The translations under genes were made by a program, and so were the position numbers. From the NCBI GenBank assembly GCA_012839095.1, contig DUOA01000092.1:1-37692 (forward strand): DNA of 37,692 nucleotides, in the 5' to 3' direction. Shown here one piece after another: positions 25,420-33,643 of the stretch; the stretch's first letter is position 1; each line of letters opens with the position of its first letter. The notes under the pieces are model-generated. The model had not been told where the DNA came from, did no database searches, and saw nothing but the letters and a program-made list of their open reading frames with translations. This DNA comes from Clostridiales bacterium. GTDB lineage: Bacteria; Bacillota; Clostridia; Caldicoprobacterales; DTU083.

Positions 25420-26202
25420 ATGAGGAAACTTCAGCCGAACATAAGGTATTTTGTCCTGGATATGGACGGCACTTTCTATCTGGGGAATCAGCTGCTGGAA
25501 GGATCGCTGGAATTTTTGGAGAAGGTAAAGGAAGCCGGCAAGGACTTTATCTTCTTTACAAACAACTCTTCCAGGAATCGGGAAACATATCTGGAAAAGC
25601 TGGCCGGCATGAACTGCCATATCAGTGAAGATCAGCTCCTCACCTCCGGAATGGTCACCATTGATTACATTAAAAGCACCTGGCAGAACCCGAAGGTATA
25701 TTTACTGGGTACACCGGCCCTGGAAAAGGATTTTTCAGACAACGGAATCCGGCTGACGGATAAAGATCCGGACGCGGTGGTGGTAGGCTTTGATACAACT
25801 CTCACCTATGAAAAACTTAGTAAAGCCTGTACATTGATTCGAAATAATGTTCCTTTCCTGGCTACCCACCCGGACAACAACTGTCCCACTGAATTCGGTC
25901 CTATCCCCGATTGCGGTGCCATGTGCGCTTTCATAACCCGGTCCACCGATGTAAAGCCCAGGTACCTGGGCAAACCCTATGCTGAAACTATGAATTACAT
26001 CACCAAATATCTCAATTGTTCAAGAGAAGAATTGGTGTTTGTGGGCGACAGGCTTTATACGGATATCGCCATTGCTGCCAGGCACGGGGCAACCAGCGTT
26101 CTGGTTCTTACAGGTGAGACCGGGCCGGAAGACGTACAGCATTCCCAGTACAAACCCGATATTATTGCAGATCGCCTGATAGATCTGGCCGCCTGTTTTT
26201 AA
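25420..26202 (+). CDS. HAD-IIA (NagD-like) phosphatase
   Basis: A 260-residue phosphatase of the haloacid dehalogenase superfamily, subclass IIA, like NagD, AraL and phosphoglycolate/p-nitrophenyl phosphatases. All four motifs are seen: DMDGTFYLGN (nucleophile and acid/base Asp), FFTNNSSR (motif II), the Lys in YLGKPYAE (motif III) and FVGDRLYTDIAIA (motif IV). The C2 cap lies between motifs II and III. It probably dephosphorylates sugar phosphates; the substrate cannot be specified. The start is ATG 25420 with AGGAGG about ten bases upstream. It is a single gene, with a palindromic operator candidate upstream and an 8-bp hairpin (26188-26210) straddling its stop codon. Confidence 0.92.
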   Translation: MRKLQPNIRYFVLDMDGTFYLGNQLLEGSLEFLEKVKEAGKDFIFFTNNSSRNRETYLEKLAGMNCHISEDQLLTSGMVTIDYIKSTWQNPKVYLLGTPALEKDFSDNGIRLTDKDPDAVVVGFDTTLTYEKLSKACTLIRNNVPFLATHPDNNCPTEFGPIPDCGAMCAFITRSTDVKPRYLGKPYAETMNYITKYLNCSREELVFVGDRLYTDIAIAARHGATSVLVLTGETGPEDVQHSQYKPDIIADRLIDLAACF

Positions 26203-26210
26203 CAGGCGGC
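26188..26210 (+). other. Hairpin straddling the HAD phosphatase stop codon
   Basis: GCCGCCTG (26188-26195) and CAGGCGGC (26203-26210) form a perfect 8-bp stem around the loop TTTTTAA, which contains the TAA stop. No T tract follows, so it is not a canonical terminator. Confidence 0.5.
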
Positions 26211-26281
26211 AGGAATACCAGCCAAAATCTATAGTGCAGCCGGCGGAAATTCGATATAACTTCCTGCCCGGCAGCACTTAT

Positions 26282-26524
26282 CTATTTTTTGCTTTGCCAT
26301 GAATCAGGCTGCCCGCTGCCCTGTCCGGCAGAGGATGAGCCAGATGGAAAAGGAATTATCTTTCCTCTTTCACGATCCAGCAAAGAGTGCCTGCGCCTCT
26401 TCACATGGGACAATTTTCTTTTTTGAAACACCATGTACCCTGATCTTTTCCTTCGTTTCCAGCGGTATACCAGGCAGGCAGCTGCACAAATCACGGCAAG
26501 AGAAAACGCTGTCAAGAACTCCAT
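26282..26524 (-). CDS. Small basic single-pass membrane protein, 80 residues
   Basis: The protein begins with one hydrophobic helix (MEFLTAFSLAVICAAACLVY) followed by WKRRKRSGY and a highly basic cytoplasmic-type stretch (RKLSHVKRRRHS). The tail ends in a Ser/Gly/Gln-rich segment with IIPFPSGSSSAGQGSG. No family is recognised. The start is ATG 26524, which has GGAGG six bases upstream; the longer frame to 26560 has no site. It lies between the HAD phosphatase (opposite strand) and htpG (same strand, upstream, with its own terminator). It could be a small membrane regulator; there is no direct evidence. Confidence 0.55.
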   Translation of the reverse strand: MEFLTAFSLAVICAAACLVYRWKRRKRSGYMVFQKRKLSHVKRRRHSLLDRERGKIIPFPSGSSSAGQGSGQPDSWQSKK

Positions 26525-26628
26525 AACCATCCTCCATGCAAACAAATAAAGATCGACCATCGGTCATGACTATATTATTTGCATATGGAAGCGATTCTTA
26601 TCCTGCTTTTCCAATATTTCTTAAGCGG

Positions 26629-26657
26629 GCAAAAGAAAACCGGCAGTAACTGCCGGT
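26629..26657 (-). terminator. htpG terminator
   Basis: ACCGGCAG (26639-26646) pairs with CTGCCGGT (26650-26657) around a three-base loop, followed on the minus strand by TTTTCTTTT. It lies directly after the htpG stop codon. Confidence 0.9.
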
Positions 26658-26663
26658 ATTGTT

Positions 26664-28568
26664 TCAGCTTTCCAGTTCAGCCAGCCGGGTCAGCAATTTA
26701 TTGCTGCGCTTGACAAATTCCGCCATGTCCCCGGGTTCCAGCGGTTTGTGATTCAGCATGGCCAGATCGTATACATGCCTGCAAATCATTTCCGTCTCTT
26801 CCTTACGATCCTCTCTGTTCTTAAGCTCTGCCAGTCTGGCAATCAGGTTGTTTTTACTGTTGAGTACCAGGGTCTGTTCCAGCGGGAAGCCGCCAATGCC
26901 GGGATTGCCAAACCGCCTGGTCATTTCCTGCATTCTTCTGGAATGCTCCGCCAGCAGTACAACAGCCGGAATATCGGATGTCCTCAAAGCCTCTACCTTG
27001 ATTTTAAGCTCCTTATTGTTCAGTGAATTCCGGAACATGTTCTCCAGTGCTTCCTGAAGCTGTTTGTCTTCCTTGTCCGGTTCCGTTTTTTCCTTAAGTG
27101 CATCGGAAATGTCAGAATCCACACCGATGAAGCGGGTACCGCTTTCCTTCATTTCCAGAAAATTAATGAAGTGGCTGTCAATCAGGGAATCCAGGTACAG
27201 GGCTTCCAAATCATTTTCCTTAAACATCCTGATATACTGGGCCTGCTGTTTTTCATCGGATATATAGAAGACCTGATCCTTATGCTTATCCTTGTTGCGA
27301 TCCAGATAATCCTTAAGGAGGGTATACTCTCCATTGGTGGACTTGAATATAAGTATATCCTTTACCCGCTCATGGAACTTGTCGTCCCGCATGCATCCGA
27401 ACTTGATAAAGGGGTTTATGTCGTCCCAGTACTTTTCATAATTCTCCTTTTCCGTCTTATACAGGCTGTTGAGCTTGTCCGCTACTTTCTTGGAGATATG
27501 ATCGGATATCTTCCTGACAAATCCGTCATTCTGCAAAAAGCTTCTGGATACATTGAGGGGAAGATCCGGGCAGTCTATGACACCTTTAAGCAGCAGAAGG
27601 AATTCGGGTATGACCTCCTTTATGTTGTCGGCCACAAATACCTGGTTGTTGTACAGCTTGATCTGCCCTTCCAGGCTGTCAAACTCGTTCCTGAGCCTGG
27701 GGAAATACAGGATTCCCTTCAGGTTGAAAGGATAGTCCACATTCAGATGAATCCAGAACAATGGCTCCTGGAAGTCCATGAATACCTTGCCGTAAAACTC
27801 CTTGTACTCCTCTTCAGTGCATTCAGACGGCTTTTTCAGCCAAAGCGGGTGGGTGTCGTTTATGGGTTTTGGTGCTTTCTCCCCGTCTTCCCCGTCCTTC
27901 TTATCCTTTGTTTCAGTTTTTTTCTTCTTCTCCTCTTCTGTGTCTTCCAGGTAAATTTCTACCGGCAGGAAGGCACAGTATTTCTCCAATATTTTGCGAA
28001 GTTCAAACTTGTCCAGAAATTCTTTGCTGTCTTCAGCTATATGCAGGGTAACGACAGTACCTCGTTCCCGGCGGTCGGATGAAGACATTTCGTATTCGGG
28101 ACCCCCGTCGCTGCTCCATTTTACCGCCTCTGCCCCAGCCTGCCAGGACAGTGTATCTATTTCCACCTTGTCAGAAACCATGAAGGCAGAATAGAAGCCC
28201 AGGCCGAAATGCCCTATAATCTGGCTGGCTTCATTCTGATCCTTGTATTTTTCCAGGAACTCCCTGGCGCCGGAAAATGCAACCTGGTTGATGTACTTTT
28301 TTACTTCCTCTGCGGTCATGCCGATTCCGTTATCCGCTACCTGTATGGTCTTTTTCTTTTTATCCAAAATTACATGAATCTGATACTGCTCTTCGGCATC
28401 TGCCTCTGCCTCTCCCAGAGAAACCAGCCTTTTCATCTTGGCTATGGCATCGCAGCCGTTGGATACCAGCTCACGAAGGAATATATCCTTGTCTGAGTAG
28501 AGCCACTTTCTTATGATAGGAAAAATATCCGCAGTATTCACGGAAATACTGCCTCTTTCTTGAATCAT
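26664..28568 (-). CDS. htpG: Molecular chaperone HtpG (Hsp90)
   Basis: This is the bacterial Hsp90 chaperone, an ATP-dependent homodimer, 634 residues. The GHKL ATPase domain has ELVSNGCDAIAKMKRL, DNGIGMTAEEV and GHFGLGFYSAFMVSDKVE. The middle domain has LYNNQVFVADN and PLNVSRSFLQND with its ATP-contacting Arg. The C-terminal dimerisation domain follows. A charged linker of about 30 residues (around 208-236, mostly Glu, Lys and Asp) joins the first two domains and is longer than in Escherichia coli HtpG. The start is ATG 28568 with GGGAGG eight bases upstream. The gene has its own strong promoter and terminator. No CIRCE repeat is seen upstream. Confidence 0.97.
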   Translation of the reverse strand: MIQERGSISVNTADIFPIIRKWLYSDKDIFLRELVSNGCDAIAKMKRLVSLGEAEADAEEQYQIHVILDKKKKTIQVADNGIGMTAEEVKKYINQVAFSGAREFLEKYKDQNEASQIIGHFGLGFYSAFMVSDKVEIDTLSWQAGAEAVKWSSDGGPEYEMSSSDRRERGTVVTLHIAEDSKEFLDKFELRKILEKYCAFLPVEIYLEDTEEEKKKKTETKDKKDGEDGEKAPKPINDTHPLWLKKPSECTEEEYKEFYGKVFMDFQEPLFWIHLNVDYPFNLKGILYFPRLRNEFDSLEGQIKLYNNQVFVADNIKEVIPEFLLLLKGVIDCPDLPLNVSRSFLQNDGFVRKISDHISKKVADKLNSLYKTEKENYEKYWDDINPFIKFGCMRDDKFHERVKDILIFKSTNGEYTLLKDYLDRNKDKHKDQVFYISDEKQQAQYIRMFKENDLEALYLDSLIDSHFINFLEMKESGTRFIGVDSDISDALKEKTEPDKEDKQLQEALENMFRNSLNNKELKIKVEALRTSDIPAVVLLAEHSRRMQEMTRRFGNPGIGGFPLEQTLVLNSKNNLIARLAELKNREDRKEETEMICRHVYDLAMLNHKPLEPGDMAEFVKRSNKLLTRLAELES

Positions 28569-28621
28569 GCATATTCCCTCCCATTACGATTACATATCAT
28601 TCTGCATTTTCCATATCTATC

Positions 28622-28649
28622 ATTTTATAATAACTCTCCGGCTTGTCAA
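28622..28649 (-). promoter_or_regulatory. Sigma-A promoter of htpG
   Basis: On the minus strand TTGACA (28644-28649), a 16-bp spacer and TAAAAT (28622-28627). It lies just after the AraC stop codon and about 55 bases before the htpG start. No heat-shock operator is recognisable. Confidence 0.7.
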
Positions 28650-28666
28650 GCTTGCCTCACGGCACT

Positions 28667-29464
28667 TCATCGCTTCAGCCTGCAGCGGTAGGCCCCGGGC
28701 GGCAGACCATAGACCTTTCTGAACTGCCTTGAGAAGTTGGGCATATCCTGGAATCCGCAGGAATACATGATTTCCTTGATACTCATATCCGTGCCTGTCA
28801 GCATGGATTCCGCCTGTTCCAGGCGGTAGGACAGCAGGTATTCCCGGACCGATTTGCCGGTTGCTTCCTTAAAGATACGGAACAGATGACTCCTGCTGAT
28901 GCCGAGATGATTTGCTATCTGGGAAACGGTAAGCCCGTAGGAATAGTTCTTGTTAATGTAATCCAGGGCTAGGTCTATCAACTGAACTCCCCTGGCAGGC
29001 AGGTTTTCCATACCCTGGATCATGGAGAAAAACTCATACAAGCTGGAAAGGGCGAGAAATCCGTTATGATTGACACGATAGTTCTCTGCCAGTTCCCTAA
29101 TTGTCTGCATCATTTTATCTGTATCAGTAAAAGAAAATACAGGATTCTCCATGCCAATGCCGCATATTGAACAAATGCTGCCCGCATCGGCACCGTTAAA
29201 GCCCACCCAGGCATACTGCCAGGGGTTTATGGAATCAGCCTGATAAAATGTGACAACACCAGGCAGAATCAGAAAGCCCTGCCCTCTTTTAAGCGGATAC
29301 CTTCTTCTGCCGATGTAAAAGGTACCTTCCCCATCAAGAACACAGTGTATCAGATAATGGTCTCTTACTGCCGGTCCGAAACTATGCCCCGGGGCACAGG
29401 GCTCCCAACCTGCCTGATATATGGAAACAACACTGGAACAGCTCTTTGCATAATGATCTGTCAT
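28667..29464 (-). CDS. AraC-family transcriptional regulator, probable regulator of the GH4 gene
   Basis: A 265-residue regulator with an N-terminal AraC-type cupin (APGHSFGPAVRDHYLIHCVL, GEGTFYIGRRRYPLKRGQGF, NPWQYAWVGFNG) and a C-terminal double helix-turn-helix (QIANHLGISRSHLFRIFKEA; IKEIMYSCGFQDMPNFSRQF). This layout matches sugar-responsive regulators of alpha-galactoside use such as MsmR/RafR types. It is divergent from the GH4 alpha-galactosidase gene, with 21-bp-spaced direct repeats between. The ATG at 29464 is immediately preceded by an in-frame mini-ORF (ATG TAT AAA TAA), and the only Shine-Dalgarno serves that mini-ORF. Confidence 0.9.
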   Translation of the reverse strand: MTDHYAKSCSSVVSIYQAGWEPCAPGHSFGPAVRDHYLIHCVLDGEGTFYIGRRRYPLKRGQGFLILPGVVTFYQADSINPWQYAWVGFNGADAGSICSICGIGMENPVFSFTDTDKMMQTIRELAENYRVNHNGFLALSSLYEFFSMIQGMENLPARGVQLIDLALDYINKNYSYGLTVSQIANHLGISRSHLFRIFKEATGKSVREYLLSYRLEQAESMLTGTDMSIKEIMYSCGFQDMPNFSRQFRKVYGLPPGAYRCRLKR

Positions 29465-29476
29465 TTATTTATACAT
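29465..29476 (-). CDS. Three-codon leader mini-ORF before AraC gene
   Basis: ATG TAT AAA TAA is read on the minus strand, with GGGAG about six bases upstream. The TAA is followed at once, in the same frame, by the ATG of the AraC gene. It suggests termination-reinitiation control or a weak expression device. Translation of it is unproven. Confidence 0.35.
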   Translation of the reverse strand: MYK

Positions 29477-29527
29477 TTACACTCCCTTTTTACTCTTTAT
29501 ACCCAGTATAACACAAATATTAATTAT

Positions 29528-29592
29528 GCAACATAAGGACAATAAGTTGCAACATTATCCCATATGATTTCGGTCAAGCAGCCTGTAAAATG
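29528..29592 (+). promoter_or_regulatory. AraC-type operator (21-bp direct repeats) and GH4 promoter
   Basis: TGCAACATA (29528-29536) and TGCAACATT (29549-29557) are direct repeats starting exactly 21 bp apart, the spacing of AraC-family half-sites. The -10 box TAAAAT (29587-29592) follows with no good -35. The proximal half-site ends about seven bases before the expected -35 position, as in activated promoters. Confidence 0.55.
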
Positions 29593-29650
29593 AAAATACA
29601 TGCACATGTAAATATAAAACCGTGCAATTAAAAAGTGAGGAGGAACAATA

Positions 29651-30976
29651 ATGCCGAAAATAACCTTCATGGGAGCGGGCAGTACCGTATTTGCCAGAAA
29701 CGTATTGGGCGACTGCATGTGTACCCCGGCTCTGAGAGAAAGTGAGATTGCTCTGTATGACATCGATCCTGACAGGCTTAAGGATTCGGAAATCATACTG
29801 AAGGCCATCAATCAGAACATTAATGACAACAAAGCTACAATCAAAACTTACCTTGGTGTTGAGCAGAGAAAGGAAGCTTTGAAAGGTGCGGATTTCGTAG
29901 TTAATGCCATACAGGTCGGCGGATACGACCCCTGCACTATTATTGACTTTGAAATTCCGAAAAAATACGGCCTGCGTCAGACCATTGCAGACACCCTGGG
30001 CATCGGCGGCATAATGCGTGCACTGCGTACCATTCCCGTTATGAAGGACTTTGCCGATGACATGGAAGAGGTATGTCCCGATGCATGGCTGCTTAACTAT
30101 ACCAACCCCATGTCTATGCTGACCGGTTATATGCTGCGTTATACCGGTGTTAAGACAGTAGGCCTCTGCCACAGTGTCCAGGTGTGCTCAGACGGTCTTC
30201 TAAGGTCCCTTGGCATGGAGGATAAGTTAGAGGGCAGAAGAGAACTGATAGCAGGGATCAACCACATGGGCTGGCTGCTTGAAATTAAGGACAAGGATGG
30301 AAACGACCTGTATCCTGAAATCAGAAAACGCGCTGCAGAGAAAAATGCTAATGAGAAGCATTGGGATATGGTCCGTTATGAATACATCAAACATCTGGGC
30401 TATTATTGCACTGAATCCAGCGAGCATAATGCCGAGTACAACCCGTTTTTCATTAAGTCCCGCTATCCTGAACTGATTGACAGGTTCAATATCCCTCTGG
30501 ATGAATATCCCCGCAGATGCATAGGCCAGATCAACAGCTGGAATGTTGAAAGGGACAGGATTCTTCAGGACGGTAAAATAACTCATAATCGTTCAGAGGA
30601 ATATGCATCCTATATCATGGAATCCATGACAACCAATACTCCATATTCCATCGGCGGCAATGTGATGAATACAGGCCTGATAGAAAATCTGCCTTCAGAT
30701 GCCTGCGTCGAAGTACCCTGCATGGTGGACGGAAGCGGCATCCATCCCTGTCATGTAGGCAGGCTCCCGGTTCAGCTGGCTGCCATGAACACGACCAATA
30801 TCAATGTACATCTGATGACCATAGAGGCAGCCCGTACCAGAAAGATTGAAAATATCTATCAGGCTGCCATGCTTGATCCCCATACAGCAGCTGAACTGTC
30901 CATTGATGACATAATCAGCATGTGCGATGAGATGATAGAAGCCCACGGAGATTATATGGCGATGTACGGCAAATAG
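29651..30976 (+). CDS. melA: GH4 alpha-galactosidase (MelA-like)
   Basis: A 441-residue NAD+- and Mn2+-dependent glycosidase of family GH4, which acts by oxidation at C3 and elimination. It resembles Escherichia coli MelA throughout: ITFMGAGSTVFARNVLGD (Rossmann motif), QTIADTLGIGGIMRALRTIP, the metal-binding VGLCHSVQ (Cys about 173, His about 174), GINHMGW, TESSEHNAEYNPFFIK and the C-terminal MLDPHTAAELSIDDI. CHSVQ is typical of the alpha-galactosidase branch rather than the glucosidase branch. The start is ATG 29651 with GAGGAGGA upstream. It is divergent from an AraC regulator and followed by a shared terminator. It would hydrolyse melibiose- or raffinose-type sugars inside the cell. Confidence 0.95.
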   Translation: MPKITFMGAGSTVFARNVLGDCMCTPALRESEIALYDIDPDRLKDSEIILKAINQNINDNKATIKTYLGVEQRKEALKGADFVVNAIQVGGYDPCTIIDFEIPKKYGLRQTIADTLGIGGIMRALRTIPVMKDFADDMEEVCPDAWLLNYTNPMSMLTGYMLRYTGVKTVGLCHSVQVCSDGLLRSLGMEDKLEGRRELIAGINHMGWLLEIKDKDGNDLYPEIRKRAAEKNANEKHWDMVRYEYIKHLGYYCTESSEHNAEYNPFFIKSRYPELIDRFNIPLDEYPRRCIGQINSWNVERDRILQDGKITHNRSEEYASYIMESMTTNTPYSIGGNVMNTGLIENLPSDACVEVPCMVDGSGIHPCHVGRLPVQLAAMNTTNINVHLMTIEAARTRKIENIYQAAMLDPHTAAELSIDDIISMCDEMIEAHGDYMAMYGK

Positions 30977-30985
30977 AGGCCGGTA

Positions 30986-31013
30986 GTCGGAGATCAGAGT
31001 CTGAGGTTGGAAT
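30986..31013 (+). repeat. Degenerate heptamer repeat, locus C
   Basis: GTCGGAG, ATCAGAG, TCTGAGG and TTGGAAT follow in tandem just after the GH4 stop. An inverted copy, TCTCCGAC (31035-31042), can pair with GTCGGAGA (30986-30993) as a hairpin. The same heptamer family flanks the tRNA genes at the start of the window. Confidence 0.5.
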
Positions 31014-31106
31014 TTGTAAATGATAAAGTGATGTTCTCCGACCATAAGTTGGATTATTGAGGTTTCTATTGCTGACATATACTTAATATGTAATACGCAT
31101 TAAAAA

Positions 31107-31156
31107 TAAAATGGTTGTGCGGAATGAGAATTCATCATCCTGCACAACCATTTTTA
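31107..31156 (+). terminator. Bidirectional terminator between GH4 and Gfo/Idh/MocA genes
   Basis: ATGGTTGTGC (31111-31120) pairs with GCACAACCAT (31142-31151), flanked by an A run and a T run, with a smaller internal hairpin GAATGA/TTCAT. It can end the rightward GH4 transcript and the leftward glycosidase operon. Confidence 0.85.
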
Positions 31157-31174
31157 TGAACAACTTATTCTGCC

Positions 31175-31210
31175 GCTTATGATCCTGCTGCAGCTTATGA
31201 GCCTGCTGCA
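31175..31210 (+). repeat. 18-bp tandem duplication
   Basis: GCTTATGATCCTGCTGCA (31175-31192) is followed directly by GCTTATGAGCCTGCTGCA (31193-31210), 17 of 18 bases identical. It lies between the Gfo/Idh/MocA stop codon and the terminator. Confidence 0.85.
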
Positions 31211-31216
31211 GTTAGT

Positions 31217-32269
31217 TTACTCAAAGTCCACAATCTGTTGTTTTTCAGCAGATTCAAATATTGCCTCCATCAACTTCATAACCCGCAAAACCTCAGGCAG
31301 TTTTACGATAATCTCTGCCTTTCCGGACAGGTTGGCGGCCACATTTCTGTAGAAATCCTTGATGTCACCGTGAACAAGGGGTACAAGATGATTGGATATG
31401 GTATCCTCTCTGCGGGGCGCCATGGTCTTGGTCAGACCTGCCGCAGTCTTGACCGGAACGATATCCTCCTCGCTCTTGCCGCGGGCAAGGGTCACTTTTG
31501 CATCCATGCCCCAGTCTTCAATTACAGCCGTACCGTTATTGCCCAGCATATACCACCGCGGAAGTGAAATAAAGTTGCTGGTGCCTACTTCCAGAAGAAA
31601 AGTCAATCCGCTTTCAAAGGTAAGCACTGCACGGAATCCGTCATCCACAATTTGATTGGTTACATAGGTCAAAGTGGCATAGACCTTCTTAACCTTTTCA
31701 TTTATCATCAGCAAGGCCTGATCCAGAATGTGAACTCCCCAATCCAATACCATTCCGCCGCCATGCTCCTTTTCTCCCCGCCAGTCTCCGGGAATTCCCC
31801 TGGAACCATGTACCCTGGATTCGATGGCAAATACCTCACCCAGCATCTTCTCTTCATAAATCTTTTTCATGGTCAGGAAGTCTTCATCCCAGCGGCGATT
31901 CTGATGCACAACCAAAAGCTTGCCGGTTTTTTCCGAGACATCCATCATTTCCTGTAAATCAGCCGAGTTCATGGTAACCGGTTTTTCGCAGACAACGGCC
32001 TTTCCAGCTTCCATGGCCTTTATGGCTATATCCTTGTGTACATCATTAGGGGTGGCAATCAGGATTATGTCTATTGTGTCATCAGCCAGGATATCTTCCA
32101 GGCTGTCATATACCCTGAGGCCTTTCTCTTTTGCCAGCTGCTGCCTGCTTTCCTTTATGTCGTAAGAACCGACAAATTTGACTTCATCTATACCCTTGGC
32201 CAATTCCAAATGATAACTGCCCATTCCGCCAAAACCAACAATGCCAATGGTATATACATCCTTACCCAA
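31217..32269 (-). CDS. Gfo/Idh/MocA-family oxidoreductase
   Basis: A 350-residue NAD(P)-dependent dehydrogenase. It has the Rossmann motif IGIVGFGGMGSYHLELAK, the conserved IATPNDVHKDIAIKAMEAGK and VVCEKPVTMN with its catalytic Lys. The C-terminal domain has GGGMVLDWGVHILDQALLM, carrying the usual Asp and His. The start is TTG 32269, seven bases after AGGAGGAG. It is the last gene of the leftward operon GH116, GH3, GH109-like, dehydrogenase, and ends before a terminator. In that setting it probably oxidises or reduces a released sugar or glycoside; the substrate is unknown. Confidence 0.88.
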   Translation of the reverse strand: MGKDVYTIGIVGFGGMGSYHLELAKGIDEVKFVGSYDIKESRQQLAKEKGLRVYDSLEDILADDTIDIILIATPNDVHKDIAIKAMEAGKAVVCEKPVTMNSADLQEMMDVSEKTGKLLVVHQNRRWDEDFLTMKKIYEEKMLGEVFAIESRVHGSRGIPGDWRGEKEHGGGMVLDWGVHILDQALLMINEKVKKVYATLTYVTNQIVDDGFRAVLTFESGLTFLLEVGTSNFISLPRWYMLGNNGTAVIEDWGMDAKVTLARGKSEEDIVPVKTAAGLTKTMAPRREDTISNHLVPLVHGDIKDFYRNVAANLSGKAEIIVKLPEVLRVMKLMEAIFESAEKQQIVDFE

Positions 32270-32410
32270 TTAAAACTCCTCCTTTAATTCCAGCACTTAT
32301 GTGAACTTAGTCGGATTTACACGCATCCAATTAATGATTATAGCACTTTTTCTGCCAAAATACATAGAGAATCGACACCAAAACCTAAAATATATCATGA
32401 ATGTATCTTT

Positions 32411-33643
32411 TCAGTCTACTTTGTGCAGGCAATATCTGCCTTCCGGTGCCGGCTCCCTGTCAACCCATCTGCCGTTGGTAAAATCCGGAACAGCCACCGG
32501 CAGCCCGCCCATGGCTATTGACTGCTCAGACAAGGCAGTTATACTCATCCAGGCTGCCATGTCGTAAACATCAACAGGCACCTGGACCTGCCTTCTGGCA
32601 CTGTCAAAGAAGGCAGCCAGTACCAGTTCGTCCATACCGCCGTGCCCGGCATCTTCACCCGGAGTATAATTTCTCCAGATGGGATGGTCGTATTTCTCTC
32701 TGTACTTCTCTACATTGTTCCACTGTTCCATCCAGTTGAATTCAAACTCACCGTGTTCATCATTCAGGAAAAGGGAACGGTTATCCTCCATGAACATGGC
32801 TTTTGTTCCCTGGACCAGGAATCCCCTTGAATAGAAACGGGGCAGGGTAGTATCCAGTGTAAGGGTAATGGTTTCCCCATGGGCGCATTTTATGATGGTG
32901 GTAACAACATCTCCCTGGGCAAATGGATAGTCCGCCAGCTCATGATCGGCTCCCTCTTCCCTGCGTATGTATTCATTCAGCCCCCTGGCTTTGGAAGCTA
33001 CGGATACAAGGCTGAGCATCTGATTTCCCCTGTTGATGTTCAGGATCTTTGCAATGGGGCCCAGCTCATGGGTAGGATAGTTCTCGCAGTTGCGATGCAT
33101 ATAATTAGCCAGCCGATAATGCCTGTTCTCTCTTCCGTAAGTTATTTCCTTCCTAAGATCATGACGGTATCCGCCCTCACAATGGACAACCTCACCAAAA
33201 AGCCCTTTCTTCACCATGTTGAGTACCATCAGTTCCTCCCTGCCGTAGCAGCAATTTTCCAGCAGCATGCATGGTACTCCTGTTTTCTCATAGGTTCTTA
33301 CCAGCTCCCAGCACTCATTTAGGGAGTAGGCACCTCCTACCTCCACACCTACGTATTTCCCGGCCTTCATTGCATCTATTGCTATATGGATATGATCTGC
33401 CCAGGATGTAGATACAACTACAGCATCTATTTCATCCATTTTCAGTATATCCTTATAGTTTCCGGTGCAGAAAGGGGTATTGCCGGCTGTTTCTTCCACC
33501 AGCTTTGCAGCAGCCTGCTGCCTGTCCTCATATTTGTCACATACTGCTGTGACCAGGATCCCTTCCATCTTCAGAATAGTGGAAAGCAAAAAGTAACCGC
33601 GGCCGCCCAGGCCGATAATTCCTACGTTCAGTTGTTTTTCCAT
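32411..33643 (-). CDS. GH109-like NAD-dependent glycosidase / Gfo/Idh/MocA protein
   Basis: A 410-residue Gfo/Idh/MocA-fold protein that closely resembles family GH109, whose founding members are NAD+-dependent alpha-N-acetylgalactosaminidases. The usual dehydrogenase EKP motif is replaced by GVEVGGAYSLNECWELV. The GH109 blocks MLLENCCYGREELMVLNMV, LFGEVVHCEGGYRHDLR and NYPTHELGPIAKILNINRGN are all present, with Glu where many members have Gly in PTHGLGP. There is no Tat or lipoprotein signal, so it is cytoplasmic. The start is ATG 33643 with GGGAGGAG upstream. It sits between GH3 and a second dehydrogenase in one operon. Exact anomer and sugar specificity are unproven. Confidence 0.82.
   Translation of the reverse strand: MEKQLNVGIIGLGGRGYFLLSTILKMEGILVTAVCDKYEDRQQAAAKLVEETAGNTPFCTGNYKDILKMDEIDAVVVSTSWADHIHIAIDAMKAGKYVGVEVGGAYSLNECWELVRTYEKTGVPCMLLENCCYGREELMVLNMVKKGLFGEVVHCEGGYRHDLRKEITYGRENRHYRLANYMHRNCENYPTHELGPIAKILNINRGNQMLSLVSVASKARGLNEYIRREEGADHELADYPFAQGDVVTTIIKCAHGETITLTLDTTLPRFYSRGFLVQGTKAMFMEDNRSLFLNDEHGEFEFNWMEQWNNVEKYREKYDHPIWRNYTPGEDAGHGGMDELVLAAFFDSARRQVQVPVDVYDMAAWMSITALSEQSIAMGGLPVAVPDFTNGRWVDREPAPEGRYCLHKVD

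Noticed and set aside
25195-25620. 141-codon minus-strand frame over the HAD phosphatase 5' end
   Set aside because: It overlaps the promoter and start of a well supported gene and has no ribosome binding site.
27171-28082. 303-codon open frame on the plus strand
   Set aside because: It is entirely antisense to htpG, has no ribosome binding site and encodes no recognisable domain.
28569-28666. CIRCE heat-shock operator before htpG
   Set aside because: No TTAGCACTC-N9-GAGTGCTAA type inverted repeat is present.
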